Of a DNA stretch of 64,000 nt, positions 55,490 through 64,000 are shown one piece after another. This stretch comes from Homarus americanus. Lineage: Eukaryota > Arthropoda > Malacostraca > Decapoda > Nephropidae. A program made the translations under genes and the position numbers. How positions within the stretch are numbered: position 1 is the first letter of the stretch; the number at the start of each line of letters is the position of its first letter. The notes below the pieces were generated by a model that was not told the DNA's origin, did no database searches, and was given only the letters and a program-made list of their open reading frames with translations. The stretch covers positions 2,141,094 through 2,205,093 of the forward strand of contig NW_024737068.1 in the NCBI RefSeq assembly GCF_018991925.1, given 5' to 3'.

Positions 55490-58400
55490 TATACTCGATT
55501 AGGGGCCTTTGTTATGCTCGTTCAAGGGAGTTTGTTATACTCGATCAGTGGACTTTGTAATACTCGACAGGGTACTTTGTTAAACTCGACCATAGGACTT
55601 TTATATACTCGATCAGGGGACTTTGTTATACTCGATCAGGGGACTTTGTTATACTCGATCAGGGGCCTTTGTTATACTCGATAAGGGGACTTTGTTATAC
55701 TCGATCAGGGAACTTTGTTATACTCAATAAGGGGACTTTGTTATACTCGATCAGTGGACTTTGTTATATTCGATCAGGGGAAAAGGTTATACTCGATCAA
55801 GGGACTTTGTTCCACTCGATCAGGGGCCTTTGTTGTACTCGATTAGGGGACTTTGTTGTACTCGACCATGGGACTTTGTTATACTCGATTAGGGGACTTT
55901 GTTATATCTCGATCAGGGGACATTGTTATACTCGATAAGGTGTCTTTGTTATTCTCGATGAGGGGGACTTTGTTATACTCGATCAGGGGACTTTGTTTTA
56001 CTCGATGAGGTGCCTTTGTTCTACTCGATAAGGGGAATTTGTTATACTCGATCAGTGGACTTTGTTATACTCGATAAGGGGACTTTGTTATTCTCGATCA
56101 GGGGGACTTTGTTATAGTCAATCAGAGGACTTTGTTATACTCGATTGGGGGCATTTGTTATACTCGATTGGGGGCATTTGTTATACTCGTTGAGGGGACT
56201 TTGTTAGACTCAATCAGGGGACTTTGTTATGCTCGATCAGGGGACTTTGTTAAACTCGATGAGGGGCCTTTGTGATACTCGATCAGGGAGCTGTGGTATA
56301 CTCGATCAGGGGGCTTTGTTATACTCGATCAGGGGACTTTGTTATACTCGCCCAGGGGACTTTTTACTCGATCAGGGGAATTTGTTATACTCGATCAGGT
56401 GACTTTGTTATACTCGATGAAAAGCCTTTGTTATACTCGATCAGGGGAGTTTGTTATACTCGATCAGGGGGCTTTGTTATACTCGATCAGGGTACTTTGT
56501 GATCCTCAATTAGGGGCCTTTGTTACACTCGATCCGAGGCCTTTGTTATACTCGATCAGAGGACTTTGTTATACCTGATCAGGGGACTTTGTTATACTCG
56601 ATAAGGGGCCTTTGTTGTACTCCATCGAGGGCTTTGTTGTACCTGACCAGGGAACTTTGTTATACTCGATAAGGGGAGTTTGTTATACTCGATCAGTGGC
56701 CTTTGTTATACTCGAACAGGGGATTTTGTTATACTTGATCAGGGGACTTTGTTATACTATTTTAGGGGTCGTTGTTATACTCGATGAGGGGCCTTTGTTA
56801 TACTCGTTCAAGGGACTTTGTTATACTCGATCAGGGTACTTTGTTATACTCGATAAGGGGCCTTTGTTATACTCGACCAGGGGACTTTGATATACTCGAA
56901 CTGGAGACTTTGTTATACTCGATCAGGGGATTTTCTTATACTCGATCACGGGACTTTGTTATACTCAATCAGGGGACTTTGTTATACTCGATCAGGGGAC
57001 TTTGTTATACTCGATCAGTGGGCTTTGTTATACTCGATAACGGGAATATGTTATACTCGTTCATGGAACTTTGTTATACTCGATCAGGGGACTTTGTTAT
57101 GCTCGATCAGGGGACTTTGTTGTACTTGATGAGGGGCCAATGTGATACTCGATCAGGGGGCTTTGTTATACTCGATCAGGGGACTTTGTTATACTCGATC
57201 AGGGGACCTTGTTATATTCGACCAGGGGCTTTTGTTACACTCGATTAGGGGCCTTTGTTATACTCGATCATGGGACTTTGTTACACTCGACCAGGGGATT
57301 TTGTATAACTCGATCAGGGGCCTTTCTTGCACTCCATCAGATGCCTTTGTTATACTCGATGAGGAGGCTTTGTTAAACTCGATCAGGGGTATTTTGTTAT
57401 ACGCGATCAGGGGACTTTGTTATACTCGATCAGGGGACTTTGTATATACTCGACTAGGGACTTTGTTATTCTCGATCAGGGGCCTTTGTTATACTCGATT
57501 AGGAGGCTTTGTTATACTCGATGAGGGGGACTTTCTTATACTCGATTAGGGGACTTTGTTATACTCGATCAGGGGACTTTGTTTTACTCGATGAGGTGCC
57601 TTTGTTCTACTCGATAAGGGGAATTTGTTATACTCGACCAGGTTACTTTGTTATACTCGATAAGAGGGCTTTGTTATACTCGATTGGGGGACTTTGTTTT
57701 CCTCGATCAGGGGCCTTTGTTATCCTCGTTCAGGGTACTTTGTTATACTCGATCATGGGACTTTGTTATGCTAGATGAGGGGAATTTGTTATACTCGATG
57801 AGGGGCCTTTGTGATACTCGATTAGGGGGCTGTGGTATACTCGATCAAGGGGCTTTGTTATACTCGATCAGAGGACTTTGTTATACTCGATCAGGGGCCT
57901 TTGTTTTCTCGACAATGGGATTTGTTATACTCTATCAGGGGACTTTGTTATACTCGATCCGTGGACTTTGTTATACTCGATCAGGGGACTTTGTTATACT
58001 CGATCCGTGGACTTTGTTATACTCGATCCGTGGACTTTGTTATACTCGATCAGGGGACTTTGTTATACTCGATCAGGGAACTTTGTTACACTTGATCAGT
58101 GGCCTTTGTTTTACTCGGGATGAGAGCTCATAGGTACTCTTCTTTTTTGTGTCGTTGTTATACCTTCCGATCAGTGCCTTTGTTATACTGGTTCGAAGCA
58201 GACTTTGTTATACTGATCAGGGACTTGCTATACCTGATAAGGGGCCTTTTGTTATAATCGATCAGGGACTTTTGTTTTACCTGACCAGGTGTGACTTTAA
58301 GGTACTTGATCAGGGGACTTGCATACTCGGATCAGGGGACTTGTTATACTCGATCAGTGGATTTTGTTGTACCCGGATAAGGACTTTGTTGGCTCTCGAT

Positions 58401-61400
58401 CAGTGGACTTTGCTATACTCGATCAGAGGACTTTGTTATATACCTGGGATTAGGGCATTTGTTATACTTCAAAGTCAGGGACTTTGTTAAACCTCGATCA
58501 GGGGACTTTGTTAAAGCTGATCAGGGGACTTTGTTATACTCGATGAGGGGCCTTTGTGATACTCGATCAGGGGGCTGTGGTATACTCGATGAGGGGGCTG
58601 TGGTATACTCGATCAGGGGGCTTCGTTATACTTGATCAAGGGACTTTGTTATACTCGCCCAGTGGACTTTTTACTCGATCAGGGGAATTTGTTATACTCG
58701 ATCAGGTGACTTTGTAATACTCGATGAAAAGCCTTTGTTATACTCGATCAGAGGAGTTTGTTATACTCGATCAGGGGGCTTTGTTATACTCGATCAAGGG
58801 AATTTGTTATACTCGATCAGGGGCCTTTGTTAACTGGATCAGGGTCCTTTGTTTTTCTAGACAATGGGCCTTTGTTATACTCTTCAGGGGACTTTGTTAT
58901 ACTCGATCAGGGGACTTTGTTATTCTCGATGAGGGGGACTTTGTTATACTCGATCAGGGGACTTTGTTATACTCGATTAAGGGCCTTTGTTATACTCGAT
59001 GAGGGGGCTTTGTTATACTCGATGAGGGGGACTTTGTTATACTCGATCAGGGGACTTTTTTAAACTCGATCATCGGACTTTGTTTTACTCGATGAGGGGC
59101 CTTTGGTTCTACTCGAAAAGGGAATTTGTTGTCCCCTAATTAGGGATTTTGTTTACTCGATGAGTGCTTCCTTATTCCTCTACTCGATAAGGGGATTTTG
59201 TTGTCCTCGACCAGGGGACTTTGTTATACTCGATAAGAGGGCTTTGGTATACTCAATTAGGGGACTTTGCTATCCTCGATTAGGGGCCTTTGTTATACTC
59301 GTTCAGGGGACTTTGTTATACTCTATCAGGGGACTTTGTTATGCTAGATGAAGGGACTTTGTTATACTCGATGAGGGGCCTTCGTGATACTCGATGAGGG
59401 GGCTTTGGTATACTCGATCAAGGGGCTTTGTTATTCTCGATCAGGGGACTTTGTTATACTCCATCAGGGGCCTTTGTAAACTCGATCAGGGGCCTTTGTA
59501 AACTAGATCAGGGGCCTTTGTTTTTGTCGATAATGGGCCTTTGTTATACTCTATCAGGGGACTTTGTTATAGTCGATTAGGGGCCTCTGTTATACTCGAT
59601 CAGGGGACTCTGTTATACTCGATTAGGCGACTTTGTTATACTCGATCAGTGGCCTTTGTTTTACTCGAAAAAGGGACCTTGTTATACTCGATCAGTGAAC
59701 TTTGTTATACTATTTTAGGGGCCGTTGTTATACTCGATCAGTGGCCTTTGTTATACTCGTTCAAGTGACTTTGTTATACTCGATCAGGGGACTTTGTTAC
59801 ACTCGATCAGGGGACTTTGTTATACTAGATCAGGGGACTTTGTTATAATCGACCAGGCGACTTTGTTATACTCGATCAGTGTTTTTTGTTATACTCGATA
59901 AGGGGACTTTGTTATTCTCGATCAAGGGGACTTTGTTATACTCGATCAGAGGACTTTGTTATACCCGATTAGGAGCATTTGTTATGCTCGATCAGGGGAC
60001 TTTGTTATACTCGATGAGGGGCCTTTGGGATACTCGATCAGGGGGCTGTGGTATACTCGAACAGGGGGATTTGTTATTGACGATCAGGGGACTTTGTTAT
60101 ACTCGATCAGGGGCCTTTGTTAACTGGATGAGGGGCCTTTGTTTTTCTAGACAATGGGCCTTTGTTATACTCTTCAGGGGACTTTGTTATACTCGATCAG
60201 GGGACTTTGTTATTCTCGATGAGGGGCACTTTGTTATACTCGATCAGGGGACTTTGTTATACTCGATTAAGGGCCTTTGTTATACTCGATGAGGGGGCTT
60301 TGTTATACTCGATGAGGGGGACTTTGTTATACTCGATCAGGCGACTTTTTTAAACTCGATCAGGGGACTTTGTTTTACTCGATGAGGTGCCTTTGTTCTA
60401 CTCGATAAGGGGATTTTGTTGTCCTCGACCAGGGGACTTTGTTATACTCGATAAGAGGGCTTTGGTATACTCAATTAGGGGACTTTGCTATCCTCGATTA
60501 GGGGCCTTTGTTATACTCGTTCAGGGGACTTTGTTATACTCTATCAGGGGACTTTGTTATGCTAGATGAAGGGACTTTGTTATACTCGATGAGGGGCCTT
60601 CGTGATACTCGATGAGGGGGCTTTGGTATACTCGATCAAGGGGCTTTGTTATTCTCGATCAGGGGACTTTGTTATACTCCATCAGGGGCCTTTGTAAACT
60701 CGATCAGGGGCCTTTGTAAACTAGATCAGGGGCCTTTGTTTTTGTCGATAATGGGCCTTTGTTATACTCTATCAGGGGACTTTGTTATAGTCGATTAGGG
60801 GCCTCTGTTATACTCGATCAGGGGACTCTGTTATACTCGATAAGGCGACTTTGTTATACTCGATCAGTGGCCTTTGTTTTACTCGAAAAGGGGACCTTGT
60901 TATACTCGATCAGTGAGCTTTGTTATACTATTTTAGGGGCCGTTGTTATACTCGATCAGTGGCCTTTGTTATACTCGTTCAAGTGACTTTGTTATACTCG
61001 ATCAGGGGACTTTGTTACACTCGATCAGGGGACTTTGTTATACTAGATCAGGGGACTTTGTTATAATCGACCAGGCGACTTTGTTATACTCGATCAGTGT
61101 TTTTTGTTATACTCGATAAGGGGACTTTGTTATTCTCGATCAAGGGGACTTTGTTATACTCGATCAGAGGACTTTGTTATACCCGATTAGGAGCATTTGT
61201 TATGCTCGATCAGGGGACTTTGTTATACTCGATGAGGGGCCTTTGGGATACTCGATCAGGGGGCTGTGGTATACTCGAACAGGGGGATTTGTTATTGACG
61301 ATCAGGGGACTTTGTTATACTCGATCAGGGGCCTTTGTTAACTGGATGAGGGGCCTTTGTTTTTCTAGACAATGGGCCTTTGTTATACTCTTCAGGGGAC

Positions 61401-63740
61401 TTTGTTATACTCGAACAGGGGACTTTGTTATACTCGATCAGGGGGCTTTGTTATACTCGATGAGGGGGACTTTGTTATACTCGATCAGGGGACTTTTTTA
61501 AACTCGATCAGGGGACTTTGTTTTACTCGATGAGGGGCCTTTGTTCTACTCGAAAAGGGGAATTTGTTGTCCTCGACCAGGGGACTTTGTTTTACTCGAT
61601 GAGGTGCCTTTATTCTACTCGAAAAGGGGAATTTGTTGTCCTCGACCAGGGGACTTTGTTATACTCGATAAGAGGGCTTTGTTATACTCAATTAGGGGAC
61701 TTTGTTATCCTCGATTAGGGGCCTTTGTTATACTAGTTCAGGGGACTTTGTTGCCTCTCTATCAGGGGACTTTGTTATGCTAGATGAAGGACTTTGTTGC
61801 CTCGATGAGGGCCTTCTTGTTGATACTCGATTAGAGGACTTTGTTATACTCGATCAGGGGACTTTGTTATACGCCATCAGGGCCTTTATAAACTCGATCA
61901 GGGCCTTTGTAAACTCGATCAGAACTTTCTTTTTTTCTCAAATAATAGACGCTGTTATACTCTATCAGGGGACTTTGTTATAGTCGATTAGGGGCCTCTG
62001 TTATACTCGATCAGGGGACTCTGTTATACTCGATTAGGCGACTTTGTTATACTCGATCAGTGGCCTTTGTTTTACTCGAAAAGGGGACCTTGTTATACTC
62101 GATCAGTGAACTTTGTTATACTATTTTAGGGGCCGGTGTTATACTCGATCAGTGGCCTTTGTTATACTCGTTCAAGTGACTTTGTTATACTCGATCAGGG
62201 GACTTTGTTATACTCGATCAGGGGACTTTGTTATACTCGACCAGGCGACTTTGTTATACTCGATCAGTGTTTTTTGTTATACTCGATAAGGGGACTTTGT
62301 TATTCTCGTTCAAGGGGACTTTGTTATACTCGATCAGAGGACTTTGTTATACCCGATTAGGAGCATTTGTTATACTCGTTCAGGCGACTTTGTTAAACTC
62401 GATCAGGGGACATTGTTATGCTCGATCAGGGGACTTTGTTATACTCAATGAGGGGCCTTTGTGATACTCGATCAGGGGGCTGTGGTATACTCGATCAGGG
62501 GGCTTTTTTATACACGATCAGGGGACTTTGTTATACTCGATCAGGGGCCTTTGTTAACTGGATGAGGGGCCTTTGTTTTTCTAGACAATGGGCCTTTGTT
62601 ATACTCTTCAGGGGACTTTGTTATACTCGAACAGGGGACTTTGTTATACTCGATCAGGGGACTTTGTTATACTCGATCAGGGGACTTTGTTATACTCGAT
62701 CTGTGTTCTTTGTTATACAATTTTAGGGGCCGTTGTTATACTCGATTAGGGGCCTTTGTTATGCTCGTTCAAGGGAGTTTGTTATACTCGATCAGGGGAC
62801 TTTGTTATACTCGATAAGGAACCTTTGTTAAACTCGAACAGGGGCCTTTTTTCTCGATGAGGAGCCTTTGTTATAATCTATCAGGGGACTTTGTTATACT
62901 CGATGAGGGGCCTTTGTGATACTCGATCAGGGGGCTGTGGTATACTCGATGAGGGGGCTGTGGTATACTCGATCAGGGGGCTTCGTTATACTCGATCAGT
63001 GGACTTTGTTATTCTCGCCCAGTGGACTTTTTCCTCGATCAGGGGAATTTGTTATACTCGATCAGGTGACTTTGTTATACTCGATGAAAAGCCTTTGTTA
63101 TGCTCGATCAGAGGAGTTTGTTATACTCGATCAGGGGGCTTTGTTATACTCGATCAGGGGAATTTGTTATACTCGATCAAGTGGCCTTTGTTAACTGGAT
63201 CAGGGTCCTTTGTTTTTCTAGACAATGGGCCTTTGTTATACTCTTCAGGGGACTTTGTTATACTCGATCAGGGGACTTTGTTATTCTCGATGAGGGGGAC
63301 TTTGTTATACTCGATCAGGGGACTTTGTTATACTCGATTAAGGGCCTTTGTTATACTCGATGAGGGGGCTTTGTTATACTCGATGAGGGGGACTTTGTTA
63401 TACTCGATCAGGGGACTTTTTTAAACTCGATCATCGGACTTTGTTTTACTCGATGAGGTGCCTTTGTTCTACTCGATAAGGGGAATTTGTTGTCCTCGAC
63501 CAGGGGACTTTGTTATACTCGATAAGAGGGCATTGTTATACTCAATTAGGGGACTTTGTTATCCTCGATTAGGGGCCTTTGTTATACTCGTTCCGGGGAC
63601 TTTGTTATACTGTATCAGGGGACTTTGTTATGCTAGATGAAGGGACTTTGTTATACTCGATGAGGGGCCTTCGTGATACTCGATGAGGGGGCTTTGGTAT
63701 ACTCGATCAAGGGGCTTTGTTATTCTCGATCAGGGGACTT
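55490..63740. repeat. Satellite superblock 2
   Basis: Collinear counterpart of superblock 1. Offsets are about 11.7 kb (first segment), 11,011 (second), 11,083 and 12,301 (third, present twice here at 59541 and 60759) and 10,390-10,413 (fourth). The drift in offset reflects gained and lost higher-order units. One exact 23-bp monomer present near 51810-51840 is missing from the matching part of this block. Confidence 0.75.
58830..62553. repeat. About 1.22-kb higher-order repeat, three units
   Basis: The rare monomer variant TTAACTGGAT recurs at 58830, 60120, 61338 and 62554. The last two intervals are 1,218 and 1,216 bp, or 53 monomers; the first, about 1,290 bp, includes an error-like island. 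Variant monomers in between repeat in the same order. Confidence 0.85.
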
Positions 63741-64000
63741 TGTTGCCTCCATCAGGGGCCTGTAAGCTCGATCAGGGCCTTTGTGATACTCGATCGGGGG
63801 GCTGTGGTATACTCGATCAAGGGGCTTGTTGACTTCTCGATCAGGGACTTTGTTGCTCTCCATCAGGGGACTTTATTAGCTCGATCAGGGGCCTTTATGA
63901 AAGCTGGATCAAGGCCTTTGTTTTTGTCGATAATGGGCCTTCGTATACTCTATCAGGGACTTTGTTATAGTCGATTAGGGCCTCTGTTATATCGATCAGG

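Larger units (their letters stand above)
40317..64000. repeat. 23-bp satellite DNA array, about 1,030 monomers
   Basis: One continuous head-to-tail array in one orientation. The monomer is CTTTGTTATACTCGAT, a variable base, then AGGGG and a second variable base, total 23 bp. The TTTGTTATACTCGA part is strongly conserved. All four bases are common at the first variable site (GATCA, GATGA, GATTA, GATAA), and A, C or G at the second (GGGACTTT, GGGCCTTT, GGGGCTTT). Other variants include GACCA, GAACA, GTTCA, CTATC and CCATC. Three monomers make 69 bp, which is 23 codons with no stop in any forward frame. That explains the many forward frames reading LYSIRGLCYTRSGDFVILD; none is a gene. The array continues past the window end. 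Such arrays are typical of heterochromatin, and a centromeric or pericentromeric role is possible but not shown. Confidence 0.98.

Noticed and set aside
58180..58200. GGTTCGAA word resembling a tRNA T-loop (B box)
   Set aside because: It lies in an error-like satellite island with no A box or cloverleaf around it. No tRNA was found anywhere in the window.
40317..64000. More than 100 forward open frames of 60-200 codons sharing LYSIRGLCYTRSGDFVILD
   Set aside because: They are the 23-codon translation of three 23-bp monomers. The consensus lacks stops in all three forward frames, so the frames follow from the DNA repeat. There are no start context, codon bias or domains.
40317..64000. Satellite considered as a CRISPR array or prokaryotic repeat
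   Set aside because: There are no spacers, the unit is only 23 bp, and the flanking DNA is full of arthropod-type microsatellites and TTAGG.

Overview
This window is eukaryotic nuclear DNA and is almost entirely non-coding repeat. The organism is most likely an arthropod, probably a decapod crustacean. That is an inference from dispersed TTAGG tracts (the arthropod telomere word), an extreme density of AC/GA/AAT microsatellites and minisatellites, an AT-rich background, and the absence of any long gene-like reading frame. There are no operons, and I recognise no rRNA, tRNA or complete protein-coding gene.

Layout. From 1 to 40216 there are more than 20 different minisatellites (unit lengths 9 to 48 bp), dozens of microsatellites, and long purine- or pyrimidine-rich tracts, separated by short single-copy AT-rich stretches. 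Three single-copy islands could hold exons and are offered only as weak candidates: 9390-9785 on + (132 open codons, an AT-hook-like RGRP core, a perfect GTAAGT donor), 13032-13086 on -, and 28956-29057 on -. Several regulatory-looking clusters sit in the unique DNA: a tandem pair of E2F-type sites beside a 16-bp perfect inverted repeat (13253-13378), four perfect CRE palindromes, a correctly spaced TATA/initiator pair (34103-34136), a CRE/TATA/E2F cluster (34888-34985), four spaced GCCATCTTG-type (YY1/Pho-like) motifs (20676-20960), and a dense run of fork-head-like TGTTTA words (30286-30648).

A 100-N gap (40217-40316) separates this mosaic from 40317-64000, one satellite array of about 1,030 copies of a 23-bp monomer that runs off the window. 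It has layered structure: the 23-bp monomer, with a conserved TTTGTTATACTCGA core and two hypervariable positions; higher-order units near 0.64 and 1.22 kb, marked by a rare TTAACTGGAT variant; and two roughly collinear superblocks of 8-10 kb whose parts recur 10.4-12.3 kb apart. Islands of error-like sequence interrupt it, so some of the large-scale structure may come from the assembly.

Nearly all long open frames here are translations of tandem repeats and are not annotated as genes. The most unusual object is the 23-bp satellite and its hierarchy. I see no convincing new gene system.
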